Below, piece by piece: positions 9,487 to 16,548 of a DNA stretch of 64,000 nucleotides. The notes beneath the pieces were generated by a model. The model searched no databases. It saw nothing but the letters and a program-made list of their open reading frames with translations, and was not told the origin of the DNA. Source of the stretch: JALZAH01 sp051000755. GTDB lineage: Bacteria; Actinomycetota; Acidimicrobiia; Acidimicrobiales; Palsa-688. The stretch is taken from positions 3,799-67,798 of the forward strand of contig JBPCNZ010000005.1 in NCBI GenBank assembly GCA_051000755.1, in the 5' to 3' direction. The position numbers were made by a program, and so were the translations under genes. Each line of letters begins with the position of its first letter. Positions within the stretch are counted from its first letter, which is position 1.

Positions 9487-10133
9487 GGTTCCACGCAGGC
9501 CCGCAGGTCGGCTGCGGCTCGGGCCGGGTCGGCCGCAGCGCAGATGGCGGACACCACGGCGACGCCGACGGCGCCGGCACGGATGGCGGCCGCGGCGTTG
9601 GAGGCGTCGATGCCGCCGATGGCGACACAGGGCAGGGAGGTGAGGCGGCAGGCAGCGGCCAGGCCCTCCATGCCGATGGGGGCGCCGGCGTCGGTTTTGG
9701 TGGCCGTGGCCCGCACCGGGCCGACGCCGAGGTAGTCGACGGTCCCGGCCGGCCATTCCCCGAGGGGAGCCATCTGGGCGGCGTTGGCGGCCGAGAAGCC
9801 GAGCACGTGGTCCGGCCCAGCGAGGGCCCGGGCCCGGTCGGGGGGCAGGTCGCCCTGACCCAGGTGGGTGCCCTGGGCGCCGGCGGCCAGGGCCACATCC
9901 AGGCGGTCATTGACGATGAGGGCCACCCCGGTGGAGGCGAGGAGGTCGAGCATCGCGACCGCGGCCAGATACAGCTGGCGGCCCCCGGCGGCCGGGTCTC
10001 TCAGCTGCACCGCGGTCACCCCGTCCCGGCCCCCGTGGCCGACGGCGGCCCGCACCGTGTCGGCCAGGCTCCGCGGCGCGGCCAGGGAGGCGTCGGTCAC
10101 CAGGTAGAGGCGCAGGTCGAGCGGCGACCTCAC
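9483..10133 (-). CDS. thiE: thiamine phosphate synthase ThiE
   Basis: Joins HMP diphosphate and thiazole phosphate to thiamine monophosphate. The 216-residue protein has the full set of ThiE signatures: LYLVTD, VTAVQLRDP, ALIVNDRLDVALAAG followed by GTHLGQGDLP, the flexible loop GPVRATATKTDAGAPIG, and VAIGGIDASN. The GTG start (10131-10133) overlaps the thiM stop as GTGA. It sits between thiM and thiD in one translationally coupled operon that must be controlled by the upstream TPP riboswitch. Confidence 0.95.
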   Translation of the reverse strand: MRSPLDLRLYLVTDASLAAPRSLADTVRAAVGHGGRDGVTAVQLRDPAAGGRQLYLAAVAMLDLLASTGVALIVNDRLDVALAAGAQGTHLGQGDLPPDRARALAGPDHVLGFSAANAAQMAPLGEWPAGTVDYLGVGPVRATATKTDAGAPIGMEGLAAACRLTSLPCVAIGGIDASNAAAAIRAGAVGVAVVSAICAAADPARAAADLRACVEP

Positions 10134-10960
10134 GGCCCGGCCCGGGGGCCGGCAGCTTCGCCCGCCAGGGACGCCAGGCGGTCGAGGAAGGCGACCGCGA
10201 ACGACCCAGGGCCGGCGATCCCGGCGGCCGCCTGCTCCCCGGCGGTGGCGAAGGTGGCGCTGGCGCCCCCGACCGCGGTCAACGAATCCTCCTCCACCGC
10301 CACGGCGGCGGCCATGACCGCCCCCAGGGCGCAGCCCATCCCGGTCACCCTGGTCATCAGAGGGTGGCCCCCGCCGATGGCGACGGTCCTGACGCCGTCG
10401 GTGATGTAGTCGGTGGCGCCACTGACGGCCACCACGCAGGAGCGGTCCGAGGCGAGGGCACGGGCCGCGTCCAGGGCGTCGTCGGAGGAGGCCAGCGAAT
10501 CCACTCCCCGGCCCCGGCGACCGTCGGGTGCCAAACCGCCGGCCGCGGCCAGGGCCTGGATCTCCGATCCGTTTCCCCGGATGACGGCCGGTCGCGCCTC
10601 GAGCAGCTCCACGGCCAGGACGGTGCGATGGGCCAGGGCCCCAACGGCCACCGGGTCGAGCACCCACCGCACCTGGTGATCGCGGGCCGAGGCGGCCGCC
10701 AAGCGCATGGCCCGGGCCCGCTCGCTCGACAGGGTCCCCAGATTGACCAGCACCGCCCCGGCCATGGCCGCGAACGGGGCCGCCTCCTCGGTGTTCTCCA
10801 CCATCGCCGGGGAGGCCCCGATGGCCAGCAGGACATTGGCGGTGAACCCGGCGACGACGATGTTGGTGAGGCAGTGCACCAGCGGCGCCTGGGCGGCGAT
10901 GCCTCGGAGGATGTCGCGCACCAGGGCGTCACCCCGCGGTCCCGGTTCCTCCTCGGTCAT
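10130..10960 (-). CDS. thiM: hydroxyethylthiazole kinase ThiM
   Basis: Salvages the thiazole moiety by phosphorylating 5-(2-hydroxyethyl)-4-methylthiazole. The 276-residue product contains PLVHCLTNIVVAGFTANVLLAIGASPAM, typical of ThiM, then WVLDPVAVGA, VIRGNGSEI and the catalytic TRVTGMGCALGAVMAA. The ATG at 10958-10960 was chosen because everything upstream in the same frame is riboswitch sequence; GGAGGGA sits 6-12 nt before it. First gene of the thiM-thiE-thiD operon, consistent with salvage plus coupling functions being repressed by TPP. Confidence 0.95.
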   Translation of the reverse strand: MTEEEPGPRGDALVRDILRGIAAQAPLVHCLTNIVVAGFTANVLLAIGASPAMVENTEEAAPFAAMAGAVLVNLGTLSSERARAMRLAAASARDHQVRWVLDPVAVGALAHRTVLAVELLEARPAVIRGNGSEIQALAAAGGLAPDGRRGRGVDSLASSDDALDAARALASDRSCVVAVSGATDYITDGVRTVAIGGGHPLMTRVTGMGCALGAVMAAAVAVEEDSLTAVGGASATFATAGEQAAAGIAGPGSFAVAFLDRLASLAGEAAGPRAGP

Positions 10961-11050
10961 CCGACGTCCCTCCGCCAGTGCGAACTGGATCAGGTTCGAC
11001 AGGTCTCTCTCAGCTCGGCGAGGTTCGTCGAGCACCCTGCGTCTGTTCGG
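10961..11050 (-). promoter_or_regulatory. TPP riboswitch (THI element)
   Basis: Read on the minus strand, the leader holds the conserved TPP aptamer blocks in order: AGGGTGC, then GCTGAGAG, then GAACCTGATCCAGTT, then CACTGGCGGAGGGA. Possible P1 pairing is GACG (5') with CGTC (3'), which brings the aptamer to within a few bases of the thiM ATG. The GGAGGGA that ends the aptamer is also the thiM ribosome-binding site. Control by hiding that site when TPP binds is therefore the simplest inference; a terminator is not evident. Confidence 0.94.
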
Positions 11051-11085
11051 AACCTACCATCGGCTCCGGCACCATCGACGGGCGA

Positions 11086-11115
11086 TTGCCACCTGACCCG
11101 GATGTGTCGTATCCT
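11086..11115 (+). promoter_or_regulatory. sigma70-type promoter for rplM-rpsI-glmM
   Basis: TTGCCA (11086-11091) and TATCCT (11110-11115) are separated by 18 nt. The promoter sits between the divergent thiM riboswitch leader and rplM, leaving a leader of about 100 nt before the rplM GTG. It is a good match to a housekeeping promoter but has no experimental support here. Confidence 0.55.
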
Positions 11116-11225
11116 TTTCGTTCGGCCCCCCGCGGGCGCGGACCCGGCGTGCCTTGCCGGCGGCGCGGCCATCGACGGTCATTCACACCGCCCCCTCGGG
11201 CGGGAACACAAGGACGAGGAACGAC

Positions 11226-11678
11226 GTGCGCACCTACACCCCCAAGCCGGATGACATCGAACGGGTCTGGTTCGAGGCCGATGCCGACGGAGCGGTGCTC
11301 GGGCGTCTGGCCACGGATGTGGCGTCGATCCTGCGCGGCAAGCACAAGGCCATGTTTGCTCCCAACGTCGACACCGGCGACCACGTGATCGTGGTCAACG
11401 CGGCCAAGGTCGTGATGACTTCGGACAAGGCCATGAAGAAGTTGGCCTACCGGCACTCCGGCTATCCCGGTGGGCTCAAGACCCGCAGCTACCAGGACCT
11501 GCTCGAGAAGTCCCCCGAGGAGCTCGTCCGCAAGGCCGTCAAGGGCATGCTCCCGAAAGGCACCCTGGGCCGGGCCATGCTCCGCAAGCTCAAGGTGTAC
11601 GTCGGGCCGACCCACCCCCATGCCGCCCAGAACCCCAAACCGCTGGCCCTCGACTCCCGGGCCCGGCAGGTTTCCTGA
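11226..11678 (+). CDS. rplM: 50S ribosomal protein L13
   Basis: 150-residue early-assembly protein of the large subunit. The sequence RTYTPKPDDIERVWFEADAD, then GRLATDVASILRGKHK, GDHVIVVNAAKVV, HSGYPGGLKTRSYQDLL and KGMLPKGTLGRAMLRKLKVY are classic L13 signatures. The GTG at 11226 is preceded by GAGGAAC; an upstream ATG at 11154 would add 24 residues not found in the family. Followed 26 bp later by rpsI, the universal rplM-rpsI pair. Confidence 0.97.
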   Translation: MRTYTPKPDDIERVWFEADADGAVLGRLATDVASILRGKHKAMFAPNVDTGDHVIVVNAAKVVMTSDKAMKKLAYRHSGYPGGLKTRSYQDLLEKSPEELVRKAVKGMLPKGTLGRAMLRKLKVYVGPTHPHAAQNPKPLALDSRARQVS

Positions 11679-11704
11679 CCCGCAAAGACTGAGGCCTCTT
11701 CTCC

Positions 11705-12097
11705 GTGCCCAAGCCGCTCACCCAGTCCACCGGCCGTCGCAAAGCGGCCATCGCCCGCGTCCGGTTTCGCCCGGGCACCGGCAAGCTCACCGTCAACCGC
11801 CGCCCGATCGAGGACTACTTCCCCTCCGCCACCCACCGGATGATCATCACCGAGCCGTTGCGGCTGGTGGAGCGGCTGGAGGACTTCGACATCGACGCCA
11901 CCATGGACGGTGGCGGGGTGTCCGGCCAGGCCGGCGCCCTGCGCCTGGGTATCGCCCGGGCCCTGATCGAGCTCGATCCCGAGTTGCGCATCCCGCTGAA
12001 GCGGGCCGGGTTCCTGACCCGCGACTCCCGTGAGAAGGAGTCCAAGAAGTACGGCTTGAAGAAGGCCCGCAAGGCTCCGCAGTACTCGAAGCGATAG
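11705..12097 (+). CDS. rpsI: 30S ribosomal protein S9
   Basis: 130-residue small-subunit protein whose C-terminal tail reaches the P site; it ends in the invariant KR (APQYSKR). Other signatures are STGRRKAAIARVRFRPGTG near the N-terminus, VSGQAGALRLGIARAL, and the basic DSREKESKKYGLKKARK. Starts at GTG 11705. The glmM start follows 40 bp later, an arrangement common in Actinobacteria. Confidence 0.97.
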   Translation: MPKPLTQSTGRRKAAIARVRFRPGTGKLTVNRRPIEDYFPSATHRMIITEPLRLVERLEDFDIDATMDGGGVSGQAGALRLGIARALIELDPELRIPLKRAGFLTRDSREKESKKYGLKKARKAPQYSKR

Positions 12098-12137
12098 CCA
12101 GCCCGATGGCGGCGGACCAGATCGCACTTCACCCGGT

Positions 12138-13631
12138 GTGACCCTCCGCTTCGGAACGGACGGTGTCCGGGGAGTGGCCGGATCCGAGTTGACCCCCGAG
12201 CTGGTCCTGGCCCTGGGGCGAGCCGCGGGCCGGGTCGTGGTCGGCGAGCCGCAGGTCTGGTACCTCGGTCGCGACACCCGGCGTTCAGGGCCCATGTTGG
12301 GCGCGGCCCTGGCGGCCGGGCTGACGGCCGAGGGGGCCGACGTGGTGGACCTGGGCGTGGTCCCCACCCCGGCGGTGGCCGCCATCGCCGCTTCCCGCCA
12401 GGCACCGGCGGCGATGGTCTCGGCGTCGCACAACCCGTATGCCGATAACGGCATCAAGCTGTTCGGACCCGGGGGGCGCAAGCTCGATGACGAGACCGAG
12501 GCCCGGGTGGAGGCCGAGTTGGCCCGTCTTGTCGAGGGCGCGGGCCCGTCAGTGGGGGAGGGCGGCCCGGGCCCGTCCGGCCGTAGCGCCCGTGCGGGAT
12601 CGGGCGATGGGCCCGTCGCCCCTGAGGGTTGGCCCGGTCGGGTTCGGGAGGGCGGACCGCATGTCCCGGAAGATGGACCCCGGGCACGGGAGGGGACCGG
12701 TGTGGGCGTCCTCCGTGCCGACCCTCAGGTCTGGTCGTGGTACCGGAACCGGATCATCGACGTCGGACTCGGTGGGCGGCGACTGGATGGGATCCGGGTG
12801 GCCGTGGACTGTGCCAACGGTGCTGCCTCCCACCTGGCCCCCGCCGTGCTGACCGGTGCCGGCGCCGACGTGGTTGCGGTGCTGGGAGATGAGCCGGACG
12901 GGAGCAATATCAACGCCGGCTGCGGTTCCACGGACCCGTCCAGGCTGGCGGCCGCGGTCGTCGCCGAGGGCGCCGACGTGGGCTTGGCCTTTGACGGTGA
13001 CGCCGATCGGCTCATCGCCGTGGACGGCACCGGGCGGGTGGTCGACGGCGACCGCCTCCTCGCCATCTTCGCTGCTGACCTTCGTCACCGGGGACGACTC
13101 CGGGGCGACACCGTGGTGGTCACGGTCATGTCCAACCTCGGGTTCCACCGGGCCATGGCCGCCGAGGGGATCGCCGTCCATCAGACGGGTGTCGGCGACC
13201 GCCTGGTCCTCGCCGCCTTGGAAGAAGGCAACTGGTCCCTCGGCGGCGAGCAGTCCGGCCACATCATCTTCGCGGACCTGGCGACCACCGGCGACGGGAT
13301 CCTGGCTGGGGTCGCCCTCCTCGACGCCCTGTGCCGGGAGAGGCGCACCCTCGAGGATTGGGCGGGGGGGATCATGGACCGTGTTCCCCAGGTCCTGCGA
13401 AACGTCACCGTCTCCGACCGGGCCGGCCTGGACGACGCCACCGCCGTGTGGGATGCGGTGGCAGCGGTGGAGCACGATCTGGCTGGCACCGGGAGGGTCC
13501 TGCTTCGACCCAGCGGCACCGAACCGCTCGTCCGGGTCATGGTCGAGGCACCGACCGAGGACCTGGCGGCCGCCGCCGTAGACCGCCTGGAGCAGGCCCT
13601 GGTCGCGGCCCTGGGTGCCGGCGCCCGCTGA
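12138..13631 (+). CDS. glmM: phosphoglucosamine mutase GlmM with a Gly/Pro-rich insertion
   Basis: Converts glucosamine 6-phosphate to glucosamine 1-phosphate for UDP-GlcNAc synthesis. Signatures: FGTDGVRGVAG at the N-terminus, the phosphoserine loop MVSASHNPYADNGIK, the metal-binding loop FDGDADRLIAVD, the sugar loop GGEQSGHIIF, and the phosphate site RPSGTEPLVRVMVE. At 497 residues it is about 50 longer than usual. The excess is a low-complexity run at roughly residues 137-190, rich in G, P, E and R, between the catalytic serine domain and domain 2. Start is GTG 12138. Together with glmS downstream it supplies peptidoglycan precursors. Confidence 0.94.
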   Translation: MTLRFGTDGVRGVAGSELTPELVLALGRAAGRVVVGEPQVWYLGRDTRRSGPMLGAALAAGLTAEGADVVDLGVVPTPAVAAIAASRQAPAAMVSASHNPYADNGIKLFGPGGRKLDDETEARVEAELARLVEGAGPSVGEGGPGPSGRSARAGSGDGPVAPEGWPGRVREGGPHVPEDGPRAREGTGVGVLRADPQVWSWYRNRIIDVGLGGRRLDGIRVAVDCANGAASHLAPAVLTGAGADVVAVLGDEPDGSNINAGCGSTDPSRLAAAVVAEGADVGLAFDGDADRLIAVDGTGRVVDGDRLLAIFAADLRHRGRLRGDTVVVTVMSNLGFHRAMAAEGIAVHQTGVGDRLVLAALEEGNWSLGGEQSGHIIFADLATTGDGILAGVALLDALCRERRTLEDWAGGIMDRVPQVLRNVTVSDRAGLDDATAVWDAVAAVEHDLAGTGRVLLRPSGTEPLVRVMVEAPTEDLAAAAVDRLEQALVAALGAGAR

Positions 13632-13671
13632 GTTCTCTCCGGGTGGGGCGGCGGGGCCTGCCGAGGGCGGC

Positions 13672-13718
13672 GCCGGAGGGCCGGCGCCGCCGGAGGGCCG
13701 GCGCGCCGGAGGGCCGGC
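13672..13718. repeat. three tandem GCCGGAGGGCCGGC palindromic units
   Basis: GCCGGAGGGCCGGC occurs exactly at 13672-13685, 13689-13702 and 13705-13718. Each unit is an inverted repeat (GCCGG / CCGGC) around AGGG, so three small GC hairpins stand in a row 40 bp after the glmM stop. They could act as a transcript-end structure. Confidence 0.75.
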
Positions 13719-13800
13719 GGAGGCGATGGGAGGCGCCGGCGGGTGTTGCGACTCAGGCCGAACCTTCGCCCCGACCCCCGCCCGACCTCCCCGTGCGGAA

Positions 13801-13899
13801 TGAACCGAAGACACCGGTCGAGTCCGAGTCGCGAACCGGAAGTGACGCCCGGCGATACTTCCGGTTCACGACCTGGCCGAAACCGACACATTCGGTTCA
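13801..13899. repeat. nested inverted repeats
   Basis: Outer arms TGAACCGAA (13801-13809) and TTCGGTTCA (13891-13899) are perfect over 9 bp. Inside them, GAACCGGAAGT (13833-13843) and ACTTCCGGTTC (13857-13867) are perfect over 11 bp around a 13-nt loop. The four arms share a GAACCG(G)AA theme, so this could be a cruciform or terminator, or a cluster of protein-binding sites. Confidence 0.7.
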
Positions 13900-14010
13900 A
13901 CCCACTGCCCAGACCGCCTCCTCTCACCTCTCACCCTCGCCCCCCGCCGCCGTGAGCCTGCGGGCCCGGCCTCCCGCCGGCGTCCCGGCCCCGCCGCCCC
14001 TAGGCCCCGA

Positions 14011-15645
14011 TCAGTGGTCCCGGGACAGGGGGTCTCCCGGCGGGGTGGCGGTCATCGGCGAGGAGGTGTGGACCCCGAGGGGAGCACCCACGGTGGTCTC
14101 GCCGCCGGGCAGAACTGCCCCTGACGAGCGTCCGGCGTCGGCGCCCACATTCGTGTCCTGCTCGGGCTCCGAAGGCGGGGCCGGCGGCGCCGCGCCACCG
14201 CTCCGCAACTTGATCTCCCGGAGCAGGAACGACAACCCGAAGGCGATAAGGGCCACGGGGACGGCCCAGAGATAGGCTTGGTCCATGCCGTGGGTGAAGG
14301 CATGCAACGGGCCTGCCTTGGGTCCGTACAGGCTCACGTAATGCGCGGCCGACACCTTCTCCTGCTCGATGAGGATGGCGCCGAGGACCGACGCACCGAT
14401 GGCGCCCCCCAGGGTCCGGAAGAAGGTGACCGCCGACGTGCCCACGCCCATGTCCCCGGGATCGATGGAGTTCTGCACGGCTAGCACGAGCGTCTGCATG
14501 AACAGCCCCAGGCCGATGCCGACCACGAAGATCAGCAAGGAGAACACCACGATGTTGGTGGTCACGGAGATCCGGGTCAGCAAGGCGATGCCCACGGTGG
14601 TGATGGCCGTGCCGGCGATCACGTACTTCTTGTACGTGCCCCGCCGGGAGATGAGCTGCCCCGAACCGATCGAGGCGATGAGCACGCCGGCCAGCAGGGG
14701 GAGGAGGCGCAGCCCCGAGAGGGTCGGGCTGACCCCCCGGACCGTCTGCAGGTACTGGGGAAGGAAGATGATGGCGCCGAACATCACCGCCCCGGTGATC
14801 AGACCCAGTGCGTTGGCCACGGCGAACACCTTGTTGCGGAACAGGCGCAGGGGCAGGATGGGCTCGGTGGCCCGGGACTCCCACACCACGAAGGCGATCA
14901 CGATGACCAGGCCGCTGATGGCGTAGGTCAACGCCGACGAGGTGAAGGCCGCCTTCTGGCCGGCCTCCTGAACGCCGATGAGGAGGAGGGACATGCCAAC
15001 GACCAGGAGCAGGGCGCCGGTCCAGTCGATGTGCGCCCGGCGGGGGTTGTGATCGAGGTGGAGGACCCGGTTGATGACGACCAAGGCGATGATGCCGATC
15101 GGGATGTTGACGTAGAAGACGTAGCGCCAGGAGGCGTAGTCCACGAGGAACCCGCCGATCAGGGGCCCGAGGACGCTCGACGCTCCGAAGACGGCGCCGA
15201 AGTAGCCCTGGTAGCGGCCCCGGTCGCGGGGCGGGATCACGTCGCCCACGATGGAGAAGGCCAGGGACATCAGGCCGCCGGCGCCCAGGCCCTGGACGGC
15301 CCGGAAGATGATCAGCTGGTACATGTTCTGGCTGAGCCCCGACATGACGCTGCCGATCAGGAACACGACGATGGCGAACTGGAAGATCCGCTTGCGGCCG
15401 AACAGGTCGCTGACCTTGCCGTACAGGGGGGTGGTGACCGTCGAGGTGAGCAGGTAGGAGGTGACCACCCACGAGTAGAGATCGGGCCGGTGGAAGTCGC
15501 GGCTGATCGTCGTCAGGGCGGTGGACACGATGGTCTGGTCGAGGGCGGCCAACAGCATCCCCAGCATCAGCCCGGACATGATCACCATGATCTGACGGTG
15601 GGAGTACTGGGTGGGGGCGGTGGCCGGAGCCGTTGTTGTCGTCAT
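14011..15645 (-). CDS. MFS drug-efflux transporter, DHA2 (EmrB/QacA) type
   Basis: 544-residue membrane protein of the 14-helix proton-driven multidrug exporter group. It shows GMLLAALDQTIVSTALTTI in helix 1, motif A (LYGKVSDLFGRKRIFQ), and the DHA motif C region (GPLIGGFLVDYASWRYVFYVNIPIG). The ATG (15643-15645) overlaps the stop of the tetR gene as ATGA; an upstream in-frame extension would run through tetR and has no transporter sequence. The C-terminal tail is hydrophilic, rich in A, G and P. The coupled TetR gene suggests a self-contained regulated efflux operon; the substrate cannot be read from sequence. Confidence 0.92.
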   Translation of the reverse strand: MTTTTAPATAPTQYSHRQIMVIMSGLMLGMLLAALDQTIVSTALTTISRDFHRPDLYSWVVTSYLLTSTVTTPLYGKVSDLFGRKRIFQFAIVVFLIGSVMSGLSQNMYQLIIFRAVQGLGAGGLMSLAFSIVGDVIPPRDRGRYQGYFGAVFGASSVLGPLIGGFLVDYASWRYVFYVNIPIGIIALVVINRVLHLDHNPRRAHIDWTGALLLVVGMSLLLIGVQEAGQKAAFTSSALTYAISGLVIVIAFVVWESRATEPILPLRLFRNKVFAVANALGLITGAVMFGAIIFLPQYLQTVRGVSPTLSGLRLLPLLAGVLIASIGSGQLISRRGTYKKYVIAGTAITTVGIALLTRISVTTNIVVFSLLIFVVGIGLGLFMQTLVLAVQNSIDPGDMGVGTSAVTFFRTLGGAIGASVLGAILIEQEKVSAAHYVSLYGPKAGPLHAFTHGMDQAYLWAVPVALIAFGLSFLLREIKLRSGGAAPPAPPSEPEQDTNVGADAGRSSGAVLPGGETTVGAPLGVHTSSPMTATPPGDPLSRDH

Positions 15646-16379
15646 GAGCGGGGGGTCTCCGGGCTGGAAGGGGCAGATGCGGGGAAAGGTGATGGCGGGG
15701 ACGGGGCGGGGGGAGTCAGACCGGATGCCAACGAGTCGAAGGCGGCATTGACGATGGCGGGGACATCGCCGGCGCCCCCGGCGTCGCACCACTCGGCCAG
15801 GGCCACCCGGTAGGCGGCGAAGGCGGCGGCCACGACCAGGTTGGCGTAGGTGCCGGGCGCTTCGTCCCCCAGGCGCCGGGCGATCTTGAGGGCGGCGGCG
15901 GTGTGCATCTCCTCGAAGTGTGCGGCCATGAGGGCCACGAGGGTGGGTTCGCCGGCGATCATGCGCATGCGGCGCAGCAGCTGGCTGGAGTCGAGCTCGC
16001 GCAGGAGCAGGTCGTGGAGCACCACCTCACGCAGCACGGTGAGGGGATCCTCGCTTGGTGGCCGGTCGGCGATGGCCTGGCACAACCGTGCCGTGCGGTC
16101 CGGTTCCCGCTCGAGGACGGCCTCCTCCTTGGACGGGAAGTAGTTGAAGAATGTCCGCACCGCCACGTCGGCCCGCTCGGTGATGGCTTCGACCGTTACG
16201 TTGGCCAGACCCCGCTCCGCGACCAGGTCGGTTGCCGCTCGGTGCAGCGCCTGGCGGGTGGCCAGCTTCTTGCGCTCGCGACGGCCGGGCGTCTCCTCGG
16301 GGCAACACCCCTCGGCGGGGTGACCCCCCGCCTCAGGGCGAACCTCAGGGTGAGTCTCGGCCGTCGGGATGGTGCTCAT
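15642..16379 (-). CDS. TetR-family transcriptional regulator
   Basis: 245 residues with an N-terminal helix-turn-helix at about residues 33-80: RERKKLATRQALHRAATDLV, then ANVTVEAITERADVAVRTFFNYFPSKEEAV, the classic TetR recognition region. The remainder is helical ligand-binding sequence, with an MftR-like C-terminal domain possible, and a proline/serine-rich tail. The ATG at 16377-16379 lies 6 bp after a TATCCT -10 box, so the transcript is nearly leaderless. It is first in a coupled tetR-MFS operon and probably represses it. Confidence 0.92.
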   Translation of the reverse strand: MSTIPTAETHPEVRPEAGGHPAEGCCPEETPGRRERKKLATRQALHRAATDLVAERGLANVTVEAITERADVAVRTFFNYFPSKEEAVLEREPDRTARLCQAIADRPPSEDPLTVLREVVLHDLLLRELDSSQLLRRMRMIAGEPTLVALMAAHFEEMHTAAALKIARRLGDEAPGTYANLVVAAAFAAYRVALAEWCDAGGAGDVPAIVNAAFDSLASGLTPPAPSPPSPFPASAPSSPETPRS

Positions 16380-16385
16380 GGTCCC

Positions 16386-16414
16386 AGGATAGCAAAGCGT
16401 GCAGGGCATGCAAA
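16386..16414 (-). promoter_or_regulatory. promoter with a candidate operator for the tetR-MFS operon
   Basis: On the minus strand TTTGCA (16414-16409) and TATCCT (16391-16386) are separated by exactly 17 nt, and the tetR ATG follows 6 nt later. The spacer holds an imperfect palindrome, plus-strand GCGTGC-AGG-GCATGC. A repressor bound there would block the promoter, so autoregulation is plausible. Confidence 0.6.
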
Positions 16415-16421
16415 CTTATTT

Positions 16422-16469
16422 CTGTGTATCTATGCCATCTGTGTATCTATGCGATTCGTGTAGGTGTGC
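16422..16469. repeat. 17-bp-period direct repeats upstream of tetR and glmS
   Basis: CTGTGTATCTATGC occurs at 16422-16435 and again at 16439-16452, with a degenerate third copy (9 of 14 matches) at 16456-16469, each 17 bp apart. The stretch is strikingly AT-rich for this genome and lies between the divergent tetR and glmS genes, just upstream of the tetR -35 box. Binding sites for a regulator are the likely role. Confidence 0.75.
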
Positions 16470-16548
16470 AAGGCAAGCATCCGTGCTCGTTGTGCAACGG
16501 TCACGACTGTGGTCGGGGCCTCGGGCCTGGCCGGTAATCTCGCTGACC

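Larger units (their letters stand above)
13632..14010. other. 379-bp repeat-rich gap between convergent genes
   Basis: No gene was recognised between the glmM stop and the MFS stop. The gap contains a GC-rich array of near-palindromes (13672-13718) and two nested inverted repeats (13801-13899), listed separately. Since both flanking genes end here, transcription termination from both sides is the likely job, but no U-run follows the hairpins. Confidence 0.6.

Noticed and set aside
10961..11035. N-terminal extension of ThiM (start at 11035)
   Set aside because: This stretch is the TPP aptamer itself; the family begins at the ATG at 10960.
9807..11254. Open frames opposite thiE/thiM and running through the riboswitch
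   Set aside because: They cross the structured TPP leader and are antisense to recognised enzymes.
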